A DNA stretch of 64,000 bases from Micrasema longulum (GCA_022494885.1 JAGVSM010003488.1:62001-126000), one strand, 5' to 3'; counted from the stretch's first letter, positions 22,069 to 32,625 are shown. The notes: generated by a model from the sequence alone, not told the origin. Program-made: numbers and translations.

Positions 22069-22400
22069 AAAAACATGCAGGTAATAATAATAATAATTGA
22101 ATCATAAAAATAAATTATAAAATATGGCATTAATAGTAAAGAAATGAGACATAATTATTATAAATTAGAAAACATACCGATAATAATAAAAACTGAAGCA
22201 TAAATACACATTATAAAATAAAACATTACTAATAAAGAAATTAAACAAAAATATTAATTGGAAAACATACCGAAAACATAATAATAAAAATTGAAGCAAA
22301 AATGTAAATTTGAAAATATATCGTTAATAATGAAAAATTGATAAACAAAAATAAATTACAGAATATACCATTTTTAATTAAAAAACTAAAGATACGTGTA
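22069..22400. repeat. Tandem repeat, about 3.3 units of 93-100 bp
   Basis: Units start with AAAACAT-CCG-type words at 22069, 22169, 22262 and (decayed) 22362, each followed by AATAATAAT, TGAAGCATAAA-like and AATAAAGAAAT-like segments. It is AT-rich and diverged, so the array is old. Minus-strand open frames over it are composition artefacts. Confidence 0.6.
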
Positions 22401-23384
22401 AATACTTGCATTAATAAAAAAAATAAAACATATGTAAATGAATAAACATAAAAAGTGAAAATAAAATTTACGTAAAAACAACAAGGAGACAATATTTTGA
22501 ATACATAATAAAAAAAAAAAAGAATATTTTAATCAACGACTCGCTTATAGTAGTTTTTATGTGAAATCCAAAATGGATCAAACGATAAATGAAAAGAACA
22601 CAATCGTTTAAAACTTTTGTGTTAGATTTTCTCAAAAAGAAACATGAAATCGTATAATTTTGAACAAAGTGCTTCCTTCGAAACAGAAATGGTGTCTTAT
22701 TAAAATTGGATGCTGCCATTAAAAACCGTTTCTTTTCAAAACGAGGGAACGCTTTCTGACAGGTCAAATTTAAATGAAATATTTATCGGGCTAAGACAAA
22801 TCTTAAGCGGTACCATGTTACCTACAGCAGGAGTTCAAGTGAAGACAAATGTAAAGGAGCTTGAGAAGGATGAAATCTGGATGGAAAAAGCCTTACTTTT
22901 CATGTATCTAAAATTAATGATGATTTTGAAATTATTAATTTATTCTTGGATTTTGATACTATGAATAGTATAATTTAAAGCGGTTGATTCGGGAATAATA
23001 TTGTATAAATTAATAACATATTAGATCGAAGACTAAGGCGAGCAACAATGAAACAATTTTGATAAAATGTAATCGCTTTCTAATGACAGGAAAAATCAAC
23101 TCGGTAGGGTCTTTGTTTTTGTTTTAAAATATAAATGGTTACAAAAACGAACAAAAATTAGATTTCGTACTTTTTATATTGCAATTAAAAAGACATAAAA
23201 TTTCATTCAGGGTAATATTTCTCATCAAAAACATACAGTTTTATGGGGTTCTTTAATATTTTCATAATTTCTCTATCCGCATTTAGCGCAGTGGTACATA
23301 GGACTCTTTTCTTTTTTTCAATTGCAGCCTATTTTTATAATTTCTGCTACATGGAATGCAAGATAAGATGTTACTACATTATAA
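22401..23384. other. AT-rich sequence without a recognised gene
   Basis: An 84-codon plus frame (22710-22964, beginning LPLKTVSFQNEGTLSDRSN) and a 99-codon minus frame (22468-22767) overlap here. Neither resembles a known family. Treat as non-coding. Confidence 0.35.
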
Positions 23385-23745
23385 GATAAGATGTTACTAC
23401 CATCAAAGATGTTACTACATTATCTCTGTTTAAATCACGTCTGAAGAAACATCTCCTTTCTCTTCCTTAATCTCTCCTCCTTTCCTTTTTCCTCTTTCCG
23501 CTTTTTTCCTTTATCCCATTGAGTAATAGTTTTGATTTAAGGTAATTTATAAACAAATACGTTTTTTACTATTTTTATATATTTTTAACTTTTTAATCAT
23601 TTTTTTCTTGCTATTGAATATGTTCTGTAACTTGAATTATAAAAATAAAACTTTTATTTTATTGATTGGTTGGAAGAAATTGCCATTTGGCAATAAGCCC
23701 GCCAATGTACAAATAACATTATGTACAAAAAGTTAAATAAATAAA
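23385..23745 (+). mobile_element. LINE 3' end (C-terminus plus UTR)
   Basis: Reads LSLFKSRLKKHLLSLP then a stop at 23468-23470, the C-terminal signature of many CR1/Jockey-like LINEs. A pyrimidine-rich 3' UTR, GCCATTTGGCAATAAGCCCG (23681-23700) and an (AAAT)n tail (23733-23745) follow. The ATAAGATGTTACTAC unit just upstream (23363-23400) is tandemly duplicated. Confidence 0.7.
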
Positions 23746-23829
23746 TAAAAAGAATAAAAGATACTGGTCCAGGAACAATGGTTTATTGCAGTGTAACCAG
23801 CAAACTGACGTCCGCTCTAGCAGGGATAA

Positions 23830-24300
23830 AATGATATGAAGGAACGGAAAGAATGGGTAAGTTATGGTCAACAAGCAACGTACAGAGCAAAACAAGGTTT
23901 GCGTCCGAGCGAGACGATGGTTTACATCTGGTGGGGTTGGCAAGGCGTCATCCACTACTATATACTTAAACGCAATCCGATATTCAACGCTGCAATTCAA
24001 CAAAAAAGGCCAAATGGGCAACGTGACGTTATTCTGTAACACGATAACGCCCCCACTTATAACGCCAACATAACGAAAAACGACACTCAAATGCTTGGTT
24101 GAGAAATCCAGTCATACTTTCCATATTCTCCTGACTTCGCGCCGTCGGATTTCCACCTTTTCTGGTAGCTTTCAAACAATTCGCGTGGCGTTTCCTTCAA
24201 AAATGACGTCGATTTGCGGGCATGGTTGGACGAATTCCTCGAGTCAAGACCGGATGGTCATGAGCGCCCTAAGCAAGATTTGAATTTTGAGCTCCCCAAG
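23830..24300 (+). pseudogene. Mariner transposase relic (middle and C-terminal part)
   Basis: Frames give IWWGWQGVIHYYILKRN, then VIL-stop-HDNAPTYNANI, then after a frame change FPYSPDFAPSDFHLFW and WLDEFLESRP. These are the WWDxxGVIxYxLL, HDNAPxH and YSPDLAPSDYHLF motifs of mariner transposases, carrying the second and third catalytic acidic residues. Roughly 30 codons between the first two motifs are shortened. Stops and frame changes make it inactive. It belongs to a different subfamily from 48.13 kb. Confidence 0.8.
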
Positions 24301-24723
24301 ACTCATTTTCTAGGAATAAATTTGCCGGTGAATCTGCATAGTGCACATACCTTAAAACGCTGGCAAAAAGTAGTAAATAATTAACACCTACATTGAATTT
24401 AAGAATCAAGATACCAGTCTCGAAAAAGTCGTGAGAGTGATGAATCCAGTCCCTGGTTATTTTAAATTTGTCAATTTTAATATTGCTCGTATTTTTAAAA
24501 ATAAAATATGTCATATTATGGTTTCCACAAATTCTGTATGGGTATTTTTGTCGGTTGTCAACTTTATTGCTTCCTTTCAAGTCATGTCCTCGTTTTGTAA
24601 TTCTAATGCGAATTGCCAAAGAACTGTCAGCAGTCGATATTCGGGACTGCGAGTACCTGATGCCTTAAAAACAGGTGCATTACAGCTCACGGGAGAAATC
24701 CGTAGTATGTGACCCAGTTAACC

Positions 24724-24945
24724 GTATCAGGCGCCGTGGCGCTGTTGGTTAGACGGTCAACTATGAAACTGGCGTCGCGGGCTCGATTTCCACCAGCTGC
24801 AAGAAAAAATGCAAGAAAGATTATTTCTCAATTGATCTGGGTGTTGTGGTGTACGAGTATAATTCATAAATTCCTTTAATATCTTTTCTTTCCTGCCTGC
24901 TGACAAGCCTCTAAAATAGAGGCTTAGCGGGTTTTTTCTTTTAAA
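24724..24945 (+). mobile_element. SINE-D: tRNA-like head plus hairpin tail
   Basis: GTGGCGCTGTTGGTTAGACG (A-box type) at 24737-24756 and GCGGGCTCGATTTCCACC (B-box type) at 24776-24793 have tRNA-like spacing. The 3' part ends in GCCTCTA-AAA-TAGAGGC (24909-24925), a 7-bp hairpin, then GCGGG and a T-rich run. No other full copy in the window. Confidence 0.6.
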
Positions 24946-25871
24946 AAAAAAGAGTCCAAAGACAAAAAAAATACTGAACAAGAAATTAAAAAATTATTTT
25001 ACTCTTTTTTCATAGCCAACTGTTTCAATTATCAATCTCAGTAGCGCCTTATCTTCAGCACGTCTTTCAAAAATTTGATTAGCACAAACTTCCCAAGCTT
25101 AAATTTGTACCTTCACGTTAAACGCTTCCTAGGCAGCCTTAACCCTCCGAGTTAATTTGATCTTCCTATTAGGAAAAGTTATAATATTTCGTTGTTTTCT
25201 ATTCTCTTCACCCTTATTCCCGAGAATAATTACTAATTTCAGTAACAGCTACTGTCAATATTTTTTCTTCATTTTTTTAAATAAATAATTTTTAGTTTAA
25301 ATATTTTTTATTGTTATATAACCATCTACAGATGTACAGCAAAACAATAGTGGAATGTGTAAAAAACCATATATTGTCAAAATAAGTTGTGAAAAACATT
25401 TTACTAAGCATCGCATTAACTAGAATGGTATAAAGCAAGGTTTTCCTAAGTTTTGCAGTAGCGGAACTGTTCGCAAATCAAACATTTTTATTGGAATATT
25501 TAGCTAATTTCTTAGGTTGGGTAATTCATAATAGTAAAAATAAAAACAATGTATTTTTTTTGAAACACTTATTTATAAAGTAATTATAATAATTCACATA
25601 AAAATAAGGGTGAGAAAAACTCTATTTCAATACTATTTTTAAGTATCAGGCACTTGGTAAGTTCAATTCTTACATATTTTTATTGACTCAACACATGGCT
25701 CTTGGCCTACTCAAGTTAGGAGTACGTGATTATTTTCATTAATAAAAAAATATATACATATATGTATGTTGTGGCATCGAGCCTGTTTCACTTTGACATT
25801 GTAACAGCATACATACTCTTTGAAGAATACAGACAACCTTTAATGACAATTTAAGTGACATCGACATATTA
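24946..25871. other. AT-rich sequence without a recognised gene
   Basis: Nothing recognised. Confidence 0.4.
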
Positions 25872-26156
25872 CACCAATATTTTGAGTTTGTCCAAATTTT
25901 TGTAGACAAGGACTGGATTCAACTACCCGGGGAGCTGTCTATATTAACATACTGCAACAGAGATGAAGAACATTTAAGAGAAGGTAATATAGAAGTCTAG
26001 GCATCTACAGGGTTATGACCTGTCAATGGCTGGTTTAAGTGGCCACTTTACACACTGTGTAACATTCACCATTCTGCCTATATTTGAACATCTATATTCC
26101 TTTAATTCTTTCATCTGTTGATGTTTGTGAAGTTAAAGAGCTGAAACCTTTATTAT
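25872..26156. mobile_element. MITE-1, left half with intact terminus
   Basis: The most complete single arm: terminus CCAATATTTTGAGTTTGTCC, AAATTTTTGTAGACAAGGAC, ACTACCCGGGGAGCTG, AACAGAGATGAAGAACATTT, GTCTAGGCATCTACAGGG, TGACCTGTCAATGGCTGG, TTACACACTGTGTAACATTC, TTCTGCCTATATTTGAACAT and CTTTCATCTGTTGATGTTTG. It ends at the family centre where LINE sequence begins (26157), so the right arm was replaced or deleted. Confidence 0.75.
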
Positions 26157-26755
26157 ATTATAAACATTGTAACTGACAGACGCCTTTATGTCAGGGTCCA
26201 ACATGTTAAAAAACCTAGGGCCCAATACTGCAAAATGCCTTTGAAAAAAGGCAGTTCTACTTAGAGGTACCCCAAAGTTTGTGTTCATTGCATATCTTGT
26301 TTTAACATTTTGTTGTGTTCTTTTTTTTATTGAATACCAGAACTTTGTAAGGACTTCCCTAACATAAAGTTGTCTAACAGTTAGTAAATTTTTTGTTTCA
26401 AATAGAGTATGAGAGGGGTAAGTGGATGGCAGTTTTAGCATTATTTTCAATATTGTTTTTTGGAGAATGACCAATGGATTTGATATGACCTCCGAACAAC
26501 CACCTCATCCAATCACTCCATATGACGCAACCGACTGGAATAGTGCAAAATATACCGATTTAACTGCTCCGTAATCTAAAACACCTCTCAATGAGTAGAA
26601 CACGTGTATCAGTTTTCGGAGTTTTTTGACAGTCATAGAAATGTGAGATTCCCATCTAAGATTGCTGTCGATCATAATTCCCAAATATTTTATTTCATTA
26701 ACTTTTTTCAGAGCAGGTACACGGCACTTTATCTTGTCCAGGAATTTGGTTTAAA
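26157..26755 (-). pseudogene. LINE RT C-terminal domain, nearly open
   Basis: On the minus strand one frame runs about 200 codons with a single internal stop: IKCRVPALKKV, IKYLGIMIDSNLRWESHI, SVYFALFQSVASYGVIG-stop-GG, KTILKIMLKLPSTYPSHTLF, LLTVRQLY, then HFAVLGPRFFNMLDPDIK. This is the region just downstream of the polymerase active site in Jockey-like LINEs (YLGxxxDxxLxWxxHI, YGxxxWGG, QKxxIKxxL, GPRxxNxLPxxI). Low decay makes it one of the younger LINE copies. It is truncated at its 5' side near 26755, next to a SINE-C. Confidence 0.8.
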
Positions 26756-26784
26756 CCACAAGTATGAAGCATAAATATTTCAAA

Positions 26785-26872
26785 TCAACCATGTCGGGAA
26801 TCAAACCCGAGACCTCTCGCTTGGTAAGTAAACGCGCTGACCATTACACCACGAGGCCGACAAATATTAATA
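26785..26872 (-). mobile_element. SINE-C-type tRNA-like sequence
   Basis: The minus strand has CCTCGTGGTGTAATGGTCAG (A box), CGCGTTTACTTACCAAGCG, GAGAGGTCTCGGGTTTGATT (B box) and CCCGACATGG, a near-complete tRNA-like fold of about 72 nt. A related copy lies at 32549-32624 (-). It is followed by non-tRNA sequence rather than a gene-like 3' end, so it is a SINE head, not a tRNA gene. Confidence 0.65.
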
Positions 26873-27119
26873 AATTTATTTTACACAAAAGATAAAAATT
26901 AAAATAGTAAATCTCAAAAAAAAAAAAAATTGTGTAATAAAAAATAAAAAAATAAATTTTTATGAATAAACTGTTCTGAATGTATACAGGCTAAATCTAG
27001 TTCAAATAAATGAGTTTTGCTGTAGAAGGAAAAAAGAAAAATTAACGCCGAAAAAAATATAATTGAAAATCACATGAAAATGTAAATTACTTTCATAATA
27101 AGGTAATGTAAGTGTAAAT

Positions 27120-27260
27120 AACATCGTTTGCAGGTGTGCGTGGGCTTGGGTGTGTGCGTGAACTTTGTGGGTGGGTGGGGGTAGCCCGGGGGTGGGGTGG
27201 GGGTTGCTAGGCAACCGCAGCCGCTGCTAGCCCCGGAGAAAAGTTTGGGGTTGCCACGTT
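27120..27260 (+). promoter_or_regulatory. G-rich promoter-like block with X-box
   Basis: G runs at 27169-27171, 27173-27175, 27177-27181, 27188-27192, 27194-27197 and 27199-27203 could form a G-quadruplex. Joined to the last run is GTTGCTAGGCAAC (27203-27215), a perfect inverted repeat that fits the RFX-family X-box consensus RYYNYY-N-RRNRAC. The block is by far the most GC-rich sequence in the first 27 kb and lies 1.1 kb upstream of the 28.33 kb coding exon on the same strand. Use as a promoter is inferred. Confidence 0.55.
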
Positions 27261-27779
27261 ACTGGGAAAATTTGCCTGGATTCAAGGATTCAGGGAAAAC
27301 TCATCAAACGTTTATCAAGTTATTATGAATATTATCTTTCCTTTTTTTAAGGAAAAATTAAGAGAATAGATTATTACTTATTTAAAATGATTTTATTAGC
27401 GCTTTCAATAAAAACAATGGTAATTTGACTTTAAATAAAAAGTAATTTTAATATTTTTCCCCGTTTTCGATCCATTTACTTATTCTTATATTTCCAAAAA
27501 TTCATGCACCCACAATTCTTTTTTTTCCGGTTCCGATTAAGCCGGAAAGTACAGTTTTTGGTTACGCAACATGGACATAACAGTAAAAATATTATTATTA
27601 CTAAGATATATCTCACTATGTATTTAGATAGCAGTGTTATTATTGTGTTTTTAAAATGAAATAAAACAACACAACACAAGGGTATAATTTGTTTTCATAA
27701 AAATAAAACTATTTCAACAATAGTTAATAAAATAACAAAGAATTCTCACATTAAATTATTTTCATTTACTTAAGAAATA
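27261..27779. other. AT-rich spacer between two GC-rich blocks
   Basis: No coding signal. If the X-box block is part of the promoter, this is distal promoter or leader intron. Confidence 0.3.
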
Positions 27780-28025
27780 ATAATTATTTTCCCTCGTTTT
27801 GTTTCTCCCCATTTGATTTCCCAGAGCAAGCAACACTCGTAGCCTTGGTAAGTGGAGAGAGGGCGGAAGGCGGCAAGCGGAGGGGGGTCCAGGGAGGCTG
27901 TACCAACATCCTCCGACAGTCTGCCGTGAGCAGCGTACAGGGGTAGCCATGCCGCCTCCCTGCCGCGCCAAAACACCGACCACCGCACGCAAAGTGTCTA
28001 CACACCACCTCAAATCACACTTACA
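27780..28025 (+). promoter_or_regulatory. GC-rich, CpG-containing island upstream of the exon
   Basis: About 200 bp of GC-rich sequence (27810-28015) with several CpG, flanked by A/T runs. The three overlapping minus-strand frames here (72-88 codons) are what GC-rich DNA gives by chance. Most likely promoter or 5' UTR sequence of the gene whose first coding exon is at 28331. The transcription start cannot be fixed. Confidence 0.4.
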
Positions 28026-28222
28026 CAAAAGTTTAAAAAAAGATCCGATATTTTAACTAAGTGCAAAAAAAAAAAAGTCATTGTTTAAATAAACAATAAA
28101 AATAATTTTTCTTTTAAAAAGTGAAAGATTAATTGGTGTGGATAAAAAAAACGTTAAAAAAATTTCTTGTGTGAGTCAAAATTTAAACGGTTTTCAAAAA
28201 GTTCTGTTAGATTTTTTTTGTG

Positions 28223-28317
28223 ATGCAAAACCAGTTGCTCCCAGGCCGGTCGGCCGGAGGGGGCGAGTGATGTGCCGCGGGGGCCGCCAGGGTGGGCGAG
28301 GGCTGTGAGGCATGTGA
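28223..28317 (+). promoter_or_regulatory. Three consecutive short upstream reading frames
   Basis: uORF1 is 28223-28270 (15 codons plus stop, same frame as the main ORF). Its stop overlaps the start of uORF2 as TGATG (28268-28272). uORF2 ends at 28308. A minimal start-stop ATGTGA lies at 28312-28317, 13 bp before the main ATG. If the transcript includes all of them, ribosomes must scan past or reinitiate, which points to translational control. This depends on where the mRNA begins. Confidence 0.4.
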
Positions 28318-28330
28318 CGGGGGCGGGGGC

Positions 28331-28432
28331 ATGGAGAGCCCCTGGGAGGTAGAGTTGGAGCTCCGCCAGCACATCCAGACCTGTGCCTGCACGTGTAACC
28401 ACATGGGCTATGGGAACTACATGGACTATCAG
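28331..28432 (+). CDS. First coding exon (34 codons) of an unidentified host gene
   Basis: The ATG at 28331 follows an in-frame stop at 28268-28270 with no in-frame ATG between, has G at -3 and +4, and opens a frame ending exactly at a consensus donor CAG|GTAAGC (28430-28438), phase 0. The peptide starts MESPWEVELELRQHIQ; the second half is cysteine- and tyrosine-rich: CACTCNHMGYGNYMDYQ. GC content is far above the surroundings, as expected of a constrained exon. I do not recognise the family. The Cys-x-Cys-x-Cys followed by His could be metal-binding, but that is a guess. No signal peptide or membrane segment is visible. The remaining exons must lie downstream, possibly beyond the window. 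Confidence 0.65.
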
Positions 28433-28438
28433 GTAAGC
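28433..28438 (+). other. Splice donor, GTAAGC
   Basis: CAG|GTAAGC matches the metazoan 5' splice-site consensus at nearly every position. It defines the end of the first coding exon in phase 0. Translation past it gives AT-biased sequence with a stop at 28583-28585. Confidence 0.65.
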
Positions 28439-29459
28439 TGTCAGCGCCTTGGACAATCACCTTTGGCCAACGAAGAAAGAAATCAAAATATTGAAAACCT
28501 GATATCAGGACAGTACTTTTTACTGCACACAGATTCGGTATTAAATATCCATTTGGTAGTCTTTGCCAAATTTTTTTCTGGTTAAAAGTGTTAGTTTTCG
28601 TTCATAACCAATTTGGATTCTTTTTATTTTAAGCAACATCATGGGTAAGGATAGTAAGAATGGATTTTAATTTAACTACTGCCTCTTTATTAATGCGATT
28701 AGTTGATTCTTGAGTTTTTAGGTAATCAGTCACTTTTATTAAATTAAAGTTAAAAGTTCATAAAGATAGGAGAGATTTTTGCGCAAGAAAATCAAAATGT
28801 TTTCCATCGTAAAACCTGTTAAGTTATATTCAAATAAAAATCGGAAGTATGATCAATTGATAAAATTTTACTAGTTTTAGGATTAAGGTTTTAGAATGTA
28901 TTCATCATTTTTTTTCCACATTTATTGTTCAAATACTTTACGTTATATAGACGCTAATAAAATATATTAAAGGAGACAAGTTTATACAGTTCATTTGTCT
29001 TGATCTTCGCATCGTATTGTCAGTGTGGTGGTCGAGATTAAATAGACGCTTTCCTAAGCCAATGTTTTGCTTCTGGGGTCAGGTTGTGAACATAACTAAG
29101 AGCCCGAGGGAAATAATATACAGAACGGGTTTCCACAATATTCCTCATTAGCTTAACCTATATTAGTCGCATCGTAATTACACACCGCATCTGTGTAACG
29201 ATTGAGTTACAATTAATCGTATTTCTTACATTTGTCAAATGTCTGTTTTTTGTCGTATCAACGAAACCCAAAATATGTATATATAACATTATTACCATTT
29301 TATAAAAAAAAACGTTATTTTGTCAAAGAATGCCATATTTAAAATTGTGTTTTAAGAAAATCTGTTTAAAAACCATCAATTTTATTTGACCTAATTGTAT
29401 TACAATTTTGACTATTTAAATTGAAGACAACAAAGATTACGTTCAAAAAAATTAAAAGA
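28439..29459 (+). other. Start of the putative long first intron
   Basis: AT-rich, with no repeat family recognised. Everything downstream to 64000 is probably intron 1 of the 28.33 kb gene, but this rests on failing to find a second exon. Confidence 0.35.
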
Positions 29460-30780
29460 TGAAGTGTTTTTGTTTGCAAATGATACGTTAATAGTCACCG
29501 CTACATGCGATTCCCAAAATAAAATTTCATTGAGCTTGAAACTAACCAACTAAAAATATGTATTAATCACAAAAATATCAATGTTATTTGACCTCTGTTC
29601 TGTGATACTAAATTTCTGTCATTTTCTAGTTTTTGCAGATTCCACAGAATCTATTAATGATTAAAAATCAATAAACTCTAACCAACTTTAGCTGAATACT
29701 TGTATGACATACATATAACATACCTTAGGTATATATCTCTTGTAGTTTTGAAACAATACTAATAATATAATTGTACTTTAAAAGTAAAAAATCTAACTAA
29801 TATGTTCATACCTGTCCAAACCTGGACATTAATTTAATAGTGAAAATAACAAAAGTTTAAAGTATTGAAGCGCATAATAAAGAATACATAATATGCTTTT
29901 AATGTAGTTACACGCAAAAGACCGAGTGCTAGTATAGAAAAATGATCATTTTCTTTGCTTATTCTTAAATAAAAATAATAAATCACCAACATAGATTGTT
30001 TTGCTCTAAACAAAGTTCGGTGTTCGACTGTTTGCGCCTACAGTTCAATATAAACAATATCCTAGACTGAAGTATATCAACAAATGTATTTCAATATTCC
30101 AAAATATGATAATTTTATCTTTCAATAGAACATTGAGTACTGTATATCACAGATACACAATAGATGACCGCCAACTAATGCGTGTTTCGACAATAAAGGA
30201 TCTTGGGGTCATATATAAAAGCAGATTGAGTTTTCATACTCACATCGAGAGAACATGTGACCTTGCACTGAACATGTTGGGTTCTATTTTCCAAACTGGT
30301 AAGGTTTTCAATGATTTCCGTACAATCAGAATTCTGTACAGCTCGTTGGTGTGAACAAGGTTTGAAGGTGCCTAGGTGAAATGGAGTCCGCACAAGGTGA
30401 AATATTCCTCCATGTTGGAGAGGGTTAAAACAAAATCTGATTAAAAGAGTATGGTTGTTATCCGTGGCTCTATCCCACTGCATTCTTCTTCGACATGCTT
30501 CGGACCAACTTTGAATACTTGGAAGGGATAGGTTTACCCTGATATTTTTTTTCAGAAAGATATTTTAAAAAGTATCAATATTTATGTCCCTGATAGTTAT
30601 CTCCGACAGCGTCAGCACATACTGTTTATCTCCTAGCTTCCAGAACCAACCTGTTTCTGGCTATGCCAGTCGGAAGAGCAGTCAGGCAGCTGAATATTAT
30701 CACTTTGGAGATCGGTATCTTTCACATCAGTGAAACTATGTTTAAGAGGCAAATACTTTTGCTATTTTAGAGCATTTTAC
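29460..30780 (+). mobile_element. Jockey-like LINE RT relic
   Basis: Begins with VFLFANDTLIVTA (29467-29505), a decayed FADD polymerase active-site box. After a degraded stretch comes STIKDLGVIYKSRLSFH, HIERTCDLALNMLGSIFQTG and IRILYSSLV (30205-30351), then frame-shifted remnants to about 30780 (DIFHISETMFKRQ near the end). The order fits a Jockey-type RT from active site to C-terminus. Heavily mutated. The segment 30240-30400 is repeated at 32157-32335. Confidence 0.75.
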
Positions 30781-30954
30781 CTTAATAATGTCAAAACATT
30801 GCCCAAGAGTTCCTGGTTTGATATGTTGTCTTAAAAAGGACGCCTTGAATATTTTGTCATTTATAATGTTGTTTTGGTAAAAAAAAATAATTTGCATTTG
30901 AAAAAATTAAAAATATTTCCCCATTTACTGAAAACTGTTATCATTTATTATCAC

Positions 30955-31160
30955 TTTGTCGTTGACCGAGCGGATGAAAATGCCGTTCTGTGTGTGAATC
31001 AGAATCAGGATTCTGAAGGAGTGTTTCCGACTTGATGGCTACTGTCGGGTTAAAATCCAATAAAATGAAGAATCGAGAAGACCACGTCATAGTGACGTAT
31101 TCGAGGTGCCAGATTCGATTCCTGAAAAAGTCGGCAAGAAATATTTGTTTGTTAGGTGGT
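30955..31160 (+). mobile_element. SINE-C-like copy
   Basis: Body words GAGCGGATGAAAATGCCGTT, TTCTGTGTGTGAATCAGAAT and CGACTTGATGGCTACTGTC match the 55.88 kb copy (GGCGGATGAAGAATATGC, TTCTGTGTGTTATATAGAAC, CGAGTCGATGGCTGCTC). The downstream tRNA-like part keeps a B-box-like CCAGATTCGATTCCTG (31110-31125). Confidence 0.6.
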
Positions 31161-32156
31161 TAGATGGATGATGATGACAACCATGCTGCCCTTATAAGCA
31201 AAAAGGGAACTATTGGCAAAAGTTATATTTTGAGATTGACTCTTTTTGATATTTATTAACTTTGTGCAATTTTTTTAAAACTGTAATTAATCATAAGTAA
31301 AAACACAGTACCTATGTCAATTATTTTTTAAGATAAAACCTGAATAAGTCATATCTTCAGGGTGTTTTTGTTTGTGTATCTCTAGATATTGTGTTATTCT
31401 TTAAAAAACTTTTGTCGGTTTTCGCACTAAAATACATTTTTACTGCTTTTAGCTCTAGATCAAATGGCTGGAATTTTTCAAAGTCAAACGTTTCCTTTTT
31501 GCTTATGAAGTCAGTATGCACTACCATTTTGTTATTTATCTTGAGATGTAGACAATGAAGTCAAAACACCACATGTGTCTATCTTAGAATAAAATCCTCG
31601 ATTGATTCCGTTCAGTTTAATATCTCTTGTAATACATACATTCCTTCGATTTCCTTTCGACTATCTTTTGGCATGACAAAAATTATCGTATGATCATCTT
31701 GATCTTTTTTTGGTCTTCCACGTCCAAGATGGTCATTTTTTCTTTTCGTACAAATGTTCACAACATGTACAATTTAAAAGTTCAAATGTTCCAATTTCGG
31801 TAAAGCAGGATAAATTAAATACTAGTTAAAATAAACCCAATCTATTTCAATTCAGTTTCATCGTGATCGTGTTAAAACGTTAATATATATTGACAAAACA
31901 TGTTTTATTGCATTCGAATCGAATAAAAGATTCTTTGTGCAAAGCTCGGACTTCTTTGTGAGCACTGAATTTATTGACCTAAGTACAGAAGATTCAGATT
32001 GAAATAATTACTTTGTGCCAAATAGAGGCATTAACACTTAGGTGAAATCAAAATACAATAGTGCAATGCATTTTAAGAGGAAATGCAGTCTCGTTTTTCT
32101 TCATTCAAACGTATCCTTGTACTTATCCCAGGATGATGGTACTAAAATAATGTTTT
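31161..32156. other. AT-rich sequence without a recognised gene
   Basis: Nothing recognised. GATGATGATGAC at 31166-31177 could be an RTE-type tail scrap. Confidence 0.35.
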
Positions 32157-32335
32157 GCTAACACATCGAGAGAACATGTAACCTGGCACTGAAAATGTTG
32201 GGTTTTATTTTCCAAACTGGCAGGGTTTTCAACAATTTCCGTACACTCAGAATCCTGTACAACTCGTTGGTTCAGATCAAGCTTAAGGGTGCCTCAGTGA
32301 AATAGTCCACACGAGGAGAGATATATTCGAAAAAA
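32157..32335 (+). mobile_element. LINE RT fragment, close relative of 30.24-30.40 kb
   Basis: Reads HIERTCNLALKMLGFIFQTG, then NFRTLRILYNSLVQ. DNA identity to 30240-30400 is high by eye (AACATGTAACCTGGCACTGA versus AACATGTGACCTTGCACTGA). The two lie about 1.9 kb apart in the same orientation: independent insertions of one subfamily, or a local duplication. Confidence 0.75.
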
Positions 32336-32479
32336 AATTACTGACTGCAACTAAAATAAGCATAATAATAAACCACTATCATTATTCCCTTTCTGCACCT
32401 AATAGCGCATAGGGCAATGCATTGGTACACCAACAGCGAGGTATCTTAAACATTTTTGTTACATGAAGTAAAGATGAAC

Positions 32480-32625
32480 ATAATTTCAGGTCAAGTGACT
32501 GTGAAATATTTAAGTGTGAAATCACTTTTTAAATTAATATTTCGTGTCAACCATATTGGGAATCAAACCCGAGGCCTCTTGCATGGTAGGTGAACGCGCT
32601 GACCATTAGACCACTAGTGGACAAT
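32480..32625 (-). mobile_element. SINE-C-type tRNA-like sequence
   Basis: The minus strand has TGGTCTAATGGTCAGCGCG (A-box type), GTTCACCTACCATGCAAG, AGGCCTCGGGTTTGATTCCC (B box) and AATATGGTTGACACGAAATA, continuing as in the 26.79 kb copy (GACATGGTTGATTTGAAATA). Confidence 0.65.

Noticed and set aside
22069..22400. CRISPR array
   Set aside because: Units are 93-100 bp, AT-rich and diverged throughout, with no constant repeat/spacer structure; the DNA is eukaryotic.
22710..22964. 84-codon frame as a transposase piece
   Set aside because: No catalytic or DNA-binding motif of any superfamily is visible.
26800..26872. Functional tRNA gene on the minus strand
   Set aside because: Good T-arm but poor anticodon stem, and a related copy at 32.55 kb shares non-tRNA flanking sequence.
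27762..28028. Three overlapping minus-strand frames as proteins
   Set aside because: Typical chance frames in GC-rich DNA; none has family resemblance, and the plus-strand exon explains the GC-rich region better.
28154..28460. Minus-strand frames opposite the coding exon
   Set aside because: Shadows of the plus-strand exon, which has a splice donor and a defined start.
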